From NCBI GenBank assembly GCA_017893485.1, contig CM030358.1, positions 251,823,228 to 251,887,227 of the forward strand: a DNA stretch of 64,000 nucleotides, written 5' to 3'. Numbering within the stretch: position 1 is the first letter of the stretch; every line of letters starts with the position of its first letter. The notes under the pieces were generated by a model. The model was not told the DNA's origin and searched no databases. It saw nothing but the letters and a program-made list of their open reading frames with translations. Origin of the DNA: Hemerocallis citrina (lineage: Eukaryota > Streptophyta > Magnoliopsida > Asparagales > Asphodelaceae). The position numbers and the translations under genes were made by a program. This document shows positions 20,046 through 30,672 of this stretch, in pieces.

Positions 20046-21371
20046 CTAGCTATAAAAGAGGAGGTGGACAAGCTCTTGAAGGCCCGGTTCATACAAGAGG
20101 TGAACTATCCCGAACGGTTGTCGAATGTAGTAATGGTGAAGAAGTCCAATGGGACCTGGAGGATTTGTATCAATTTTACCGATCTCAACAAGGCTTGCCC
20201 GAAGGACCCCTTCCCACTTCCAAGTATTGACACCTTGATTGACGCCACTTCGGGTCATGAACTCCTCAGCTTTATGGATGCCTTCTCAGGCTACAATCAG
20301 ATCCGGATGTTCCCCCCAGATATCCCGAAGACCTCATTTGTGACCGACCAGGGCCTTTACTGCTACAGGGTTATGCCCTTCGGTTTGAAGAATGCAGGCA
20401 CCACATATCAACGCCTCGTCAACAAGGTTTTCCAAGCTCAAATCGGCCGGAATATGGAGGTATATGTTGACGACATGCTTGTGAAAAGCATCCGAGGTTC
20501 CGATCATGTAACCGACCTCCAGGAGGCGTTCGATGTTCTGAGGAAGCACAACATGAGACTCAATCCGAACAAGTGTGCGTTCGGAGTCTCGTCAGGAAAG
20601 TTCCTCGGTTTTATGGTCAGCCAACGAGGAATTGAAGCTAACCCTGAGAAAATCAAGGCCATATTAGACATGGCCCCTCCCAAGAATGTTAAGGAAGTTC
20701 AGAGGCTAATAGGCCGCCTAGCCACCATAGGGCGTTTTCTCTCGAAGTCTGGGGAGAAATGCCTCCCCTTCTTCAAGGCTCTCAGGGGGGCTAAAGGTTT
20801 CGAATGGGGTCAGCAACAACAGGAGTCGTTCGGCCAGCTCAAGGCTTACCTCGTCAACCCTCCTCTCCTCAGCAAACCAATCCCTGGTGAACCCCTCTAC
20901 CTCTACCTGGCAGCCTCCGAGCAGACCCTTAGCGCCGTTTTAGTAAGGGAAGAAGACCGGGCTCAAAAGCCCATCTACTATGTGAGCAAGGTACTTCGGG
21001 ATGCCGAGCTCCGCTACCCGAAGATAGAGCAGATGACTTATGCCCTGGTGATGGCCGCGAGAAAGCTTTGCCCGTATTTTCAGTCCCATTCGGTGGTCGT
21101 TCTTACTGACCAACCGCTGAAGCAAGTGCTCCACAAGCCGGAGACCTCCGGTCGTCTTATGAAGTGGTCTATCGAGCTGAGCCAGCATGATATAACTTAT
21201 CAGCCTCGGACCGCGATCAAGGCTCAGGCCTTAGTAGAATTCATAGTTGAAAGTACCATCTCCGAGTTCAGCCAAGCAATGAAGGGACCACCTGTCTGGT
21301 CGGTTTATGTGGATGGCTCCTCCTGTAACGAGGGAAGCGGGGCCGGGGTCATTTTGGCAGGCCCTAGATGA
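20046..21371 (+). pseudogene. Tat-1 reverse transcriptase, RNase H and start of second RNase H
   Basis: The frame is open for 435 codons from the internal Met at 20064. RT motifs seen in order are KKSNGTWRICINFTDLN, LLSFMDAFSGYNQI, MPFGLKNAGTTYQR and the catalytic YVDD (residues 134-137 of this frame). A gypsy RNase H follows (YLAASEQTLSAVL; then LTDQPLKQVL). It ends in the start of the archaeal-type RNase H (WSVYVDGSSCNEGSGAG). The frame is lost at about 21365 by a small indel. RT itself looks intact in sequence, but it is cut off upstream by the TAG at 20043. Confidence 0.95.
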
Positions 21372-21852
21372 CTGCATCCTCCAATACTCCCTCCGTATCA
21401 ACTTCAAGGCCTCTAACAACGAAGCAGAATACGAGGCACTCATAGCCGGCCTGGGAATGGCCCGCAATGCAGGGGCGCAATGCCTCCGGATCTTTAGAAA
21501 CTCTCAGCTAGTCGTAAATTAGGTCCTCGGCGAGTATGAAGCACGTGATGACCAGATGGTTAAGTACTTAGCCAAGGTCAGGAGCCTCATGGCACTATTT
21601 GAAGAAGCCCTCATCCAACGGATCCCTGGGGAAGAAAATGCCCAGGCCGATGCCCTCTCCAAGCTAGCCTCTTCCTCCCTCCAAGGTCTTGAGCAGACCG
21701 TCCTGATAGAGGTCCTCCTGAAGCCAAGTATAGAGGATGAAACTTCCGACTCTATGGAGTCGCTGCCTGTCCTACTTGAAGATAACTGGATGAAACCCCT
21801 CGTCGAATTCTTAAGGGACGGGCTCCTCCCCGAAGATCCTAAGGAAGCTTGA
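21307..21852 (+). pseudogene. Tat-1 archaeal-type second RNase H and linker
   Basis: After the frameshift the next frame gives NFKASNNEAEYEALIAGLGM, LRIFRNSQLVVN and IPGEENAQADALSKLASS. These are the conserved E and D motifs of the extra RNase H that is specific to Tat elements. In-frame stops: TAG at 21520-21522 (after QLVVN) and TGA at 21850-21852. Confidence 0.9.
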
Positions 21853-23051
21853 AGAGTGAGAACCCGAGCAGAGCGATACACACTGATCGGAGGCATCCTA
21901 TATAAACGCTCCTTCACACAGGTAGACGGCAGGCCTTACCTGAGATGCCTCTCCCCCGAGCAGGCCGACTACGCCCTACAAGAACTTCACGAGGGCATCG
22001 GTGGAGCACATTCAGGGTCCAGATCCTTAGCCCGCAAAGTGTTAAACTACGGATACTTCTGGCCCACTCTCCTACAAGACGCCAAATGGCACGTCCGGCA
22101 ATGCAGCTCATGTTAGAAGTACTCCAACATCCGTCGCCTCCTACAATCTCCACTCACCTCCCTATCAAGTCCTATCCCTTTCGCAACGTAGGGGATGGAT
22201 TTACTAGGGCCATTTCCACCAGCTCCCGGCCAGTTCAAGTTCATAGTCGTGGCAATCGACTACTTCTCGAAGTGGATAGAGGCCGAGCCCTTGGCCACCA
22301 TCACCGAGAACAAAGTACTTCAGTTCTTCTGGAAGAACGTAATTTGCCGATTCGGAGTCCCTCGGGTCCTCATACAGACAACGGAACCCAGTTTACCGGG
22401 GCTGCCTTCCGAGCTCTATGTGAAGACCTCGCCATACAACAACGCTTCTCCTCCGTCTCCCGTCCACAGTCGAATGGCCAAGTTGAGAATGTTAATCGAC
22501 AGATCCTCTCTGGTATTAAGAAGATGTTGGAAAAATGCGCTAAAGGCTTATGGGTCGATCAGCTCCCCAACGTTTTGTGGAACTACCGCACCACAAAACG
22601 GACCCCCACAGGAGAGTCCCCATTCAATCTTACCTATGGGTCCGAAGCTATGATCCCCCTAGAAGTTGGCATACCCTCTCCTCGACTAATGGCTTATGAA
22701 GAAGAACAAAATGCCAGAGAGCTCCGAGCAAATCTAGACTTAATTGATGAGATCCGCGAACGAGCTGCCATTCGCCAACAAAGCTACCGAAGAAGGATCG
22801 AGTTGGCATATAACAAGAGAGTCCGTCCTACTGACCTCAAAGAAGGGGACTTGGTCCTCAGAAAGTTAGCCATCTCCATTCCTGGTCAGAAGAGCAAACT
22901 TGCTCCAAATTGGGAGGGACCCTACAAGATCGTCAAAGTAGTTCGGCCCGGGGCATACAGACTAGAAGATCTCGAAGGAAGAGAGATCCCCAGGACCTGG
23001 AATGCCGACCATCTTCTAAAATACCAAGAGAGAGCACCAACACCTCTCTAA
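21853..23051 (+). pseudogene. Tat-1 integrase, frameshifted
   Basis: The zinc-binding HHCC region is seen (LHEGIGGAHSG ... WPTLLQDAKWHVRQCSSC), followed by a TAG at 22114 and another at 22188. The catalytic core starts with MDLLGPFPPAPGQFKFIVVA and contains the first Asp. A 2-base loss near 22374, just where the second Asp motif (DNGTQFTG) begins, moves the rest to another frame, which carries SNGQVENVNRQIL with the catalytic Glu, LWNYRTTKRTPTGESPF and a C-terminal KLAPNWEGPYKIVKVV / RTWNADHLLKY domain, ending at a stop at 23049-23051. No chromodomain is seen, as expected for Tat. Confidence 0.93.
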
Positions 23052-23228
23052 GTATTCTGGGATGTCGAACCGTTCCTCACCTATTACTTGTATTGTTTTT
23101 CTTTTATTTCTCTTGTAATAACGGCTTGCAACTTTAGAAGCAGCCGACCATTAGTCATCAATAAAGGAAGCTTTTTCATATTTTACTCGTAAAAATTGTT
23201 TACATCTCTCTGTTTTTACTCTTCTCTC

Positions 23229-24350
23229 TAACGATGGTTCGGAGTCCAACACGTGGTTCGATTCTCCTCCGCAAGTTCGCTCTTAAAAGCTAGCTAGGAG
23301 TGGGTCACCATTCGGAATTGCTCCCACAACCGTTGAACTACTCTAACGATGGTTCGGAGTCCAACACCTGGTTCGATTCTCCTCTGCATGTTTGCTCTTA
23401 AAAGCGAGCTAGGAGTGCGTCACCATTCGGAATTGCTCCCACAACCGTTGAACTACTCTTACGATGGTTCGGAGTCCAACACTTGGTTTGATTCTCCTCC
23501 GCAAGTTCGCTCTTAAAAGCGAGCTAGGAGTGGGTCACTATTCGGAATTGTTCCCACAACCGTTGAACTACTCTAACGATGGTTTGGAGTCCAACACTTG
23601 GTTCGATTCTCTTCCGCAAGTTCGCTCTTAAAAGCGAGCTAGGAGTGGGTCACCATTCGGAATTGCTCCCACAACCGTTGAACTACTCTAACAATGGTTC
23701 GGATTCCAACACTTGGTTCGATTCTCCTCCGCAAGTTCGCTTTTAAAAGCGAGCTAGGAGTGGGTCACCATTCGGAATTGCTCCCACAACCGTTGAACTA
23801 CTCTAACGATGGTTCGGAGTCCAACAGTTGGTTCGATTATCCTCCGCAAGTTCGCTCTTAAAAGCGAGCTAGGAGTGGGTCACCATTCGGAATTGCTCCC
23901 ACAACTGTTGAACTACTCTAACGATGGTTCGGAGTCCAACACTTGGTTCGATTCTCCTCCGCAAGTTCGTTCTTAAAAGCGACTTAGGAGTGGGTCACCA
24001 TTCGGAATTGCTCCCACAACCGTTGAACTACTTTAACGATGGTTCGGAGTCCAACACTTGGTTCGATTCTCCTCCGCAAGTTCGTTCTTAAAAGCGACTT
24101 AGGAGTGGGTCACCATTCGGAATTGCTCCCACAACCGTTGAACTACTCTAACGATGGTTCGGAGTCCAACACTTGGCTCGATTCTACTTCGCGAGTTCGC
24201 TCTTAAGCAAACTAGAAGTAGTTCGCCATCCGGAATTGCTCCCACAACCGTTGAACTAACTCTAACAACGAGTTTGGAGTCCAACACATGGTTTGATATC
24301 GCTCCGCAATCCCGCTCTTAAGCGAGCTAGGAGCAGGTAGCCAGTAAGAA
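23229..24350. repeat. Tandem array, about ten copies of a 115-bp unit, in Tat-1
   Basis: Each copy contains taacgatggttcggagtcca, cgcaagttcgctcttaaaag, gagctaggagtgggtcac and cacaaccgttgaactactc. Copies 1-9 are very similar and the last ones diverge. The array sits between pol and the antisense genes. Tandem arrays at this place are common in Tat elements and can seed satellite DNA. Confidence 0.93.
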
Positions 24351-24531
24351 AGAAGATTTGCTTCTGATTCTGAGTAGTTATCAAAAGGTGGAGGAGTTAT
24401 ACTAATTAATTTACCAGCCAACACAACATTCAAACATAGGAAGCAAAACAAACCTTTTTATTAAGGGCCCGGACAAAGCCGACACTACAACAAGATTTTT
24501 ACAATAACTTGAAGAGCGTGATACAACTTAT

Positions 24532-25371
24532 CTAGCATTTCTTTGGGAGGGGAACGCTTCGGTTTAGAGACATGCGAGGACAGCATCGCCTCGTCTCTGC
24601 GCTTGAATCCAGACCAGCGAAGCGAGACCCTCCTTCGTCGCCAGTTCTAGCTGTGGCCCCGACTGAGGCGCCACTAGACGAAATAGCTACGATGCTCTGA
24701 GCATCAGCTGGGCTCCGCCTAACAACAGGCGAGCGAGTTGCGAGTTCGTAGAACGAGATTCCTTTTTCGCTTTCCTCGCGAGTACACGACGTACTGCGAA
24801 CATTGTCCCTTACAGGTTGTGGTTTTAGCGTCGCAATCTCCTCCTCCAACTCGACGATCCTATCTCTCAGAATCTCGTCCACCGCCGATGCTTTGAGACG
24901 AGGAAGTTTAGACGAGCCTGCGACGTTAGCGCTATCGGCCACTATACGGCGAAGATGAGTTACTTCGATACCCCTGTTGATCGTGATTCTCCTTAATTTG
25001 TCGATTCTGGCGAACAACTCGTTGCGCTCGGACATCAACATCCCCACCTTCGAAGCTAACTCCTCTTCTTCGGCCGAGTGTTCTTCCATCGTCACCTCCA
25101 ATTGGCGAATCTCTGCCAGCAGGTCACTGTTTCTTTGTTCGACATCAAAAAGCCCCTTGCGGATCAACTCTACCTCGCCTTCGAGAGGAGTCTTTCGAGA
25201 CTGCTTCCACAGTTGCCTCAACTCGCCTAAGTACCCTCTCGCCGTTGCTTTGATGTCCTCCAATTTCAAGAAGTCATAAAATGCTTTGTTCCGATTACGA
25301 GAAAGAGCCTCCTTTGTTTTCGCCAGCTCAGTGCGAAGATAGGAGACCTCGGTAATTGGATCCAACTCAAC
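24532..25371 (-). CDS. Tat-1 antisense coiled-coil ORF (aORF-b)
   Basis: A minus-strand frame of about 280 codons follows a good splice acceptor (CGCTTTTCAG at 25372-25381), beginning VELDPITEVSYLRTELAKTK. The first 200 residues are strongly charged with heptad-like Leu/Ile spacing, for example EEELASKVGMLMSERNELFA, and predict coiled coil. The end is Ser/Arg-rich. There is no ATG at the start of the frame, so it is an exon rather than a separate unspliced gene. It lies downstream of the three-exon antisense gene and may be an alternative last exon or a second gene. Function unknown. Confidence 0.6.
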   Translation of the reverse strand, partial: VELDPITEVSYLRTELAKTKEALSRNRNKAFYDFLKLEDIKATARGYLGELRQLWKQSRKTPLEGEVELIRKGLFDVEQRNSDLLAEIRQLEVTMEEHSAEEEELASKVGMLMSERNELFARIDKLRRITINRGIEVTHLRRIVADSANVAGSSKLPRLKASAVDEILRDRIVELEEEIATLKPQPVRDNVRSTSCTREESEKGISFYELATRSPVVRRSPADAQSIVAISSSGASVGATARTGDEGGSRFAGLDSSAETRRCCPRMSLNRSVPLPKKC

Positions 25372-25584
25372 CTGAAAAGCGGAGAAATATCAAGAGAAGT
25401 CTTCGGTACTTAGGGAAGCAATCCAAGCAAAAAGAGTTGAACATTTTTCTAAAAATTTCGTAATCCTCAGCCAAAACACCACAAGTTTTCATTGAAAGTC
25501 AAAAGTTTACAAAAGGCGGTGGCCAGTCCGCAGTTAGGCATTATAAAAAAGAGGAAAAAGAAAACAGAAAAGAAGACGACAAAG

Positions 25585-26166
25585 TCAAGGGTCGACCTCA
25601 TCGTCGGTCGGCACAGTTACAATTGCACGACCAGTACCACCCTCGCCCTCGGCGTCTTCGCCCTCCGGTCCTGGAGCGAGCGCGGCCAAGGGCATCTCTT
25701 CCTCGCCCTCTACAGAGTCATAGAAATAATAGTCCGAGACGTCAAACCCGGGTTTCCGAGCGACGATGTGCTTCAGAGCTCGGCCATACGCCTCCTCCAT
25801 GTTCGTCAGCATATGAGCTTCGGCCTCATCCTGAACTGCCTTCTCGGCGGCTGCCACCTTCGATGCTTGCTCACTCAAGGCATCCTCCGTCGCCTTCCGA
25901 GCTTCAGACAGTTCCCCTTCAAGCCGAGCCCTCTCCTTCTCAATGGCCTCGAACTTGGAGGCCTCGGTGGCCGAGCTCCTCAGCGCCTCGGCAAGCTGAG
26001 CCTTCAAGTTGGCGACTTCGGCCTCGAGCGAAGTAGAACGCAGCTGCTCGGCCTCCAGCTTCTTCACCGCTTTGGACCATTCCGACCGTTCGCTGTCATT
26101 CAAAATTGTCATCTCCTTCTCCTTGCTCTCGAATTCCTCGAGCAAATAGTTGAAGTGGCAGAGGGT
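25585..26166 (-). CDS. Tat-1 antisense gene, exon 3 (coiled coil, acidic tail)
   Basis: The minus-strand exon starts after the acceptor TTGCCTGTAG and reads TLCHFNYLLEEFESKEKEMT, then a long Ala/Glu/Lys-rich coiled coil (ERARLEGELSEARKATEDAL). It ends with an acidic tail and DDEVDP-stop. The corresponding last exon of Tat-2 ends EVHP-stop, followed by the same actttgt bases. It joins exon 2 in phase 0. No domain is known to me beyond the coiled coil. Confidence 0.7.
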   Translation of the reverse strand, partial: TLCHFNYLLEEFESKEKEMTILNDSERSEWSKAVKKLEAEQLRSTSLEAEVANLKAQLAEALRSSATEASKFEAIEKERARLEGELSEARKATEDALSEQASKVAAAEKAVQDEAEAHMLTNMEEAYGRALKHIVARKPGFDVSDYYFYDSVEGEEEMPLAALAPGPEGEDAEGEGGTGRAIVTVPTDDEVDP

Positions 26167-26244
26167 CTACAGGCAACATGAGAAACTGTCAAGAACGAGT
26201 ACAAAAACTTAGAAAAATTTTCAAGAAAGTGATTCACTACTTAC

Positions 26245-26762
26245 CGACATAGTATTCCGAGCGATCTGCATCGCAGCGTCACCAACTTCACGAGCCTTCA
26301 ATGCCGCTCGGTCTTTGGGGGTCGGCAGGTGTTTCACCGCCTGCATACAAATGTTTCCGTCCCCCAAGAACCCGTCGACCTTCATCACCCTCTAGTCGGG
26401 GACGAAGATGTGCTTGTGCTCCTCGGTAAAAATCCGCTCCGCCTCGGCGGTAAGTGGCGGAACGTCGAGAGCCAGTAGCGCACCGATGTTGAATGCTCCG
26501 CTAGAAGACCCCGGAGCATCCGTTTGTGCCGGCGCGGTCGGCACATCCGAGGTAGGTAAGACGGTCGGTGCGACGAGGCCTTGCTCGGTCTCGGCCTGAG
26601 AAACCTCAATAACCGGACGCTCGGGGGTCGGAGAAACCGAGGGTACCTTGGGCGCTCGGCCACCTTGAGGTCCGGACACGGTACTCTTCCTCTTCCTCGT
26701 CTCCTGCTCCCTAGCCGCTCGGGCCTTCGCCATCAAACCTTTGTAATCCATGCCGGAGGATT
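26245..26762 (-). CDS. Tat-1 antisense gene, exon 2
   Basis: Bordered by acceptor TTTGTGCAG (26763) and donor TCG|GTAAGT (26244). It encodes SSGMDYKGLMAKARAAREQE, a basic KRK patch that may be a nuclear signal, a low-complexity Pro/Thr/Ser region, and a C-terminal block LTAEAERIFTEEHKHIFVPD-WRV. Tat-2 has the same C-terminal block (FLTEEHKKIFIPDWQV). A TAG falls directly after VPD in the frame read here (26392-26394). The homologous Tat-2 position reads Trp, so this is a nonsense mutation. Confidence 0.72.
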
Positions 26763-26839
26763 CTGCACAAACCGGGCGAAAAGAGTTAGAAAAATTTTCA
26801 AAAAACTTCAAAGAAAAAACTAGTACAGAAGAGGCGTAC

Positions 26840-27839
26840 TAGGGTCAATCGGACTGAGACCCCCTCGGAACAATGCCTCCTCCGTAATGTCTTTCCAACT
26901 GAGGGTCGGAAGGCCGAGCAACTTCTCCACGACCTCGGCTTCCTCATTGCTGAGCACGGGCTCTTTCTTCGCACGTTTCGGAAGACCTTCCCTCAACCAC
27001 ATCGTCGGTATCGCCCACGGCTCAGGAGCTCGGACGAGGAAGTACTTTTTCTTCCAATGCTTGATCGAGTCCGGGTTTTCGATCAGCTTCACGCCCTTCC
27101 TCGACGAGAGGTAGAACCTTTGCTCGTTCTTGCTAGGTTGGCAAGGTCGGTAGAGACTCCGAAGGACGAACATGTTCGGCTCGGCGCCGACCTCCTGGCA
27201 TTGAAGAACAAACGCCATCACATGTCGCCATGTGTTCGGCATCAGCTGAGTCGGACACAAGCCGTACCACTGCATCACCTGTACCACGAAAGGGTGCAGC
27301 GGCAGACGAAGCCCGGCAATCAGTGAGTCGGCAGGAAAAACACAAACATCGGCCGAGGACGAGGTGCACGCTCGGAAGCCGGGGCCAGGGAGCAGAAGTC
27401 CGTACTCTGCTGAGATTTGGAACCCGCTCTGGATCCGAAGCAGATCCTCCTCGGTCAGCACCGAAGAGATATGATCCACCTCGGAAGTTTCCCTCGGCTC
27501 GTTCTCCTCGATTGATTTGGCTGTGCCCTGCGTCACCTTCTCCAATAGTTCTCCAGAGTAACTCCGCACACCGCCGACACTTGATAAAACGCTCGGCTGC
27601 CGACCCAGTTTCCCTGCCTTCTTCGGATGCTCAATAATGGTTTCCACACCCTTTCCCTAGTTAGACCGGGTCTCAACTTCCTGAAGTGGCTCGGCAACCT
27701 CCCCGTCTGTGTTCAGCCGAACCAAAGTCCCTTCAGTCGGCTCCACGACCCTCTTCCCTTTATCTTTGCTCGGCCTGACCACTCGGCTGACGCCTAAGTC
27801 CGAGGAGGGGGTCTCGTCCGTGGAAGATAACTTAACCAT
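26840..27839 (-). CDS. Tat-1 antisense gene, exon 1 with PF04195-like domain
   Basis: From ATG (27839; MVKLSSTDETPSSD) the minus-strand frame is open to a donor (GACCCTA|GTACGC), apart from one in-frame TAG at 27657-27659. Conserved motifs are YGLLLPGPG, GLRLPLHPFVVQVMQWYGL, PNTWRHVMAFVLQC, and EEALFRGGLSPIDP near the exon end. The LPGPG ... LRLPLHPF ... PN-W pattern is that of the Pfam family called putative gypsy-type transposon (PF04195), known from antisense ORFs of plant Tat elements. The function is unknown. Splicing to exon 2 is in frame through a shared Lys codon. Confidence 0.78.
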
Positions 27840-28026
27840 TTTTACAAAGATGGGGAGAGGGACTGACCTTGAAGTGACAATTACGGCCGGAAAGATCACC
27901 GGAGAGTAAAATGCCTGGCCGCGACAGCTAGCAGCGCCGCTCGAGAGCTAACAGCTTCGCTTGTAAGTAAAAATCAAGAGTGAGAAAGTGAAAGTGAGAA
28001 ATGAGGTGAAGTGTTGAGGGGGTGAA

Positions 28027-28040
28027 AACTTATAGTAAAA
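28027..28040 (-). promoter_or_regulatory. TATA-like box for the Tat-1 antisense gene
   Basis: The minus strand reads TTTTTACTATAAGT, followed by a C/T-rich leader (caccccctcaacacttcacc...) that leads to the antisense ATG at 27839. Tat-2 has the equivalent tctataaaa plus a C/T-rich leader before its antisense gene (61425-61500). Confidence 0.5.
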
Positions 28041-28198
28041 ACGACGCCTCTTGGGCTTTGTAACGTAAGGGCGCGACTCTTGGGCCTCCCTTGAACCGTT
28101 ACAAAAGCCCAAATGGCTAGGTAATGAAGAGAGACGACTGATGGCAAAGGGAGCGACGCTTCGACCCCCTAAGTAAAGCAGCTCGGCACTACACATCC

Positions 28199-29640
28199 AA
28201 CGGTTGAGATCGCCCCACGTCCCTCAGATCGAACTGCCGAGCGACAGGCGATCCGAGCCATATCACTCGGATTCCGAGAAAGTGCCAATCCGAGCTACGA
28301 AATGGAGAAAAACAACTTTCTCCTCAAGATTCGCGCTAGATTTCGATCAGACGGCCCAGATCATGCCAGCGTCACTAAACGATAAGATAGTGTTTTCTTG
28401 GGAACCGTGCCTGTATCGAGATCTGTGCCATCATCCAACGGCTGAGATCGCCCCACGTCCTTCGGATCCAACAGCCGAGCGACAGGCGATCCGAGCCATA
28501 TCGCTCGGATTCCGAGCAAGTGCCAATCCGAGCTACGAAATGGAGAAAAACAACTTTCTCCTCAAGATTCACGATAGATTTCGATCAGACGGCCCAGATC
28601 ATGCCAGCGTCACTAAACGGCAAAATAGTGTTTTCTTGGGAACCGTGCCTGCATCGAGATCTGTGCCATCATCCAACGGCTGAGATCGCCCCACGTCCCT
28701 CGGATCGAACAGCCGAGCGACAGGCGATCCGAGCCATATCGCTCGGATTCCGAGCAAGTGCCAATCCGAGCTACGAAATTGAGAAAAACAACTTTCTCCT
28801 CAAGATTCGCACTAGATTTCGATCAAACGGCCCAGATCATGCCAGCATTACTAAACGATAAGATAGTAATTTCTTGGGAACGTGCCTGCATCGAGATCTG
28901 TGCCATCATCCAACGGCTGAGATCGCCCCACGTCCTTCGGATCCAACATCCGAGCGATAGGCGATCCGAGCCATATCGCTCGGATTCCAAGCAAGTGCCA
29001 ATCCGAGCTACGAAATGGAGAAAAACAACTTTCTCCTCAAGATTCGCGCTAGATTTCGATCAGACGGCTCAGATTCCGCCAGCACCACTATACGACAAGA
29101 TAATGTTTTCTTGGAAACTGAGCCAGCATTGAGATTCGCGCCAAGATCCAACGGCTCAGATCTCTCCACGTCGCTCGGTAGTCCGAGCCGAGCGACTATC
29201 AATTCGAGCCACTTGCACGAGGGTAAAACTGAGCCGTATCGCTCGGATTCCGCGCAAGTGCCAATCCAACCCTCGAAAGTGAAGAAAATTGCTGCCAAGC
29301 GTCTCAGAACATTGGATCGCTACGAATTTTGCGCCAGAGATGATGGATGATCCAGATAGCGCCACGTCCACTAAACGATAAGATAGTGTTTTCTTGGGAA
29401 CCGCGCCTGCCTCGAGATTCGCGCCAAGACCCAACGGCTCAGATCGCTCCACGTCGCTCAGTATTTCGAGCCGAGCGACTAGCGATCCGAGCCACTTGCG
29501 CGAGGGAAGAACCGAGCCACTTCGCTCGGATTCCAAGCAACTGCCCATCCGACCCACAAAAGCGAGAAAATTCCTGCCGAGCGACTCGGTCCATCCGATC
29601 TCTCAGAAATTCGCGCTCGCTCAGGATCAACGGTCTAGAT
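28199..29640. repeat. Tandem array, about six copies of a 238-bp unit, in Tat-1
   Basis: The landmark caacgg(c/t)(t)gagatcg recurs at about 28199, 28436, 28674, 28911, 29149 and 29432, with a partial copy at 29625. Inside each unit are gccgagcgac, cgatccgagccatatcgctc, aacaactttctcctcaagat and gtgttttcttgggaac. The first four copies are nearly identical and the last ones are diverged. Long open frames across it are repeats, not genes. Confidence 0.92.
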
Positions 29641-30057
29641 GGCGGCATGCCATAATTCGGTATTTTATCTATTAAAATCATTTTATTTATTTAAAAAATT
29701 GCAAAAAAATGATTAAAAATTAGGAAAAATTAATTAAAAATCTTAGGAAATAATTATAAAATCGAGGAAATCTTTTTGAGCCACTGGGTAAATAATTATC
29801 GCCTAAGACCATTTATTAAGACCCCCGAACGATGAATCGACACTTCGCAAAATTAAGTAAATATTCCGAAAAAATAGATAAAAATTACCAAGTGTCAAGA
29901 AGAGTTCAAGAACAACTCGGAGCATGCAACTAACTTAGAAAATCACCATACTGCCGCCCGCGAAGATTCGAAACCATTCATTTGGACTCCGATACAACTC
30001 CGCCAGCCATTAAAACAGTAAACCTACTCCTCAAAGGCTGATCAAGCTCAGTCTTCG
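29641..30057. other. AT-rich untranslated spacer before the Tat-1 3' LTR
   Basis: No gene is visible. An A-rich run lies at 29690-29760. Confidence 0.6.
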
Positions 30058-30072
30058 GGAGTGGGGGGCTCG
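30058..30072 (+). other. Polypurine tract of Tat-1
   Basis: ggagtggggggctcg directly before the 3' LTR start tgatatgg. Tat-2 has gtggtgggctcg in the same place on the minus strand. Confidence 0.85.
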
Positions 30073-30667
30073 TGATATGGCTAAAAATGGGGTTAAATCG
30101 GAACCGTCCAAATCAGGAATGAATCTTAAAGCCTAGGGGTAAAATGGTAAATTCACCTACCAATGGGTCTGAGGCGGGTACTGGATCTCTCCCCTAAAGA
30201 TCCTATAACTTGTGAACGGGTCCACCTCAACTGGGTGCGGGTTTTAACCCACAGCAAACCCGGTCCAGAAAGGATAGAATTAGGGTTTCTGATTAATCCT
30301 AATCAACGGCCCTGATTCATATCTATCCTTTCACTGGGGATTAGGAATTACATTCCTTATCCAACCACGGGGATTACATTCCTAATCTGATCCCTAAGAC
30401 GTCTATAAATACCCCCCATCCATATCCATTAAGAGGTAATCAATCTTTTGCCAGTTTTTGCGCTCTTTCATAATCACTTCTGATTAATGACTTAAGCGTC
30501 GGAGAGTGCGTCGCCGGGAACAACCCCAGTGTCTCGTACTTTTTGTAGGTATACGGCGGGAGTCAGCATCAAACTACGGCGGAACAGGTAACAAGTTTGC
30601 TATTCAAAGTTTCCTAAGAATCCACAAATACTATCTGTTTGCCCCCACACCAGATTCAGCGGCAGCA
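30073..30667 (+). repeat. Tat-1 3' LTR
   Basis: Begins tgatatggctaaaaatgggg and ends attcagcggcagca. It matches the 5' LTR over its full length with about 25-30 substitutions plus one G insertion near the start. aaact (30668-30672) follows as the target duplication. Confidence 0.95.
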
Positions 30668-30672
30668 AAACT

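Larger units (their letters stand above)
18503..30667 (+). mobile_element. Tat-1: full-length Tat-lineage Ty3/gypsy retrotransposon
   Basis: The 12.2-kb element has two LTRs (18503-19096 and 30073-30667), about 95 percent identical by eye, and a 5-bp duplication aaact on both sides. A primer-binding site follows the 5' LTR and a polypurine tract precedes the 3' LTR. The internal order is a truncated gag leader, PR, RT, RNase H, second (archaeal-type) RNase H and INT. A 115-bp tandem array, antisense genes and a 238-bp tandem array follow. The dual RNase H and the long 3' region with antisense ORFs fit the Tat lineage. It is inserted in the LINE. Gag is mostly deleted and pol carries several stops and two frameshifts, so it is non-autonomous. 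Confidence 0.95.

Noticed and set aside
23229..24350. CRISPR-like array
   Set aside because: Whole 115-bp units are repeated without unique spacers, and the context is a plant retrotransposon.
25492..26181. 229-codon plus-strand frame in Tat-1
   Set aside because: It is the complementary shadow of antisense exon 3, whose coiled-coil composition and conserved end identify the real frame.
28204..29655. Several 100-160-codon frames on both strands
   Set aside because: They follow the 238-bp repeat in Tat-1; periodic and domain-free.
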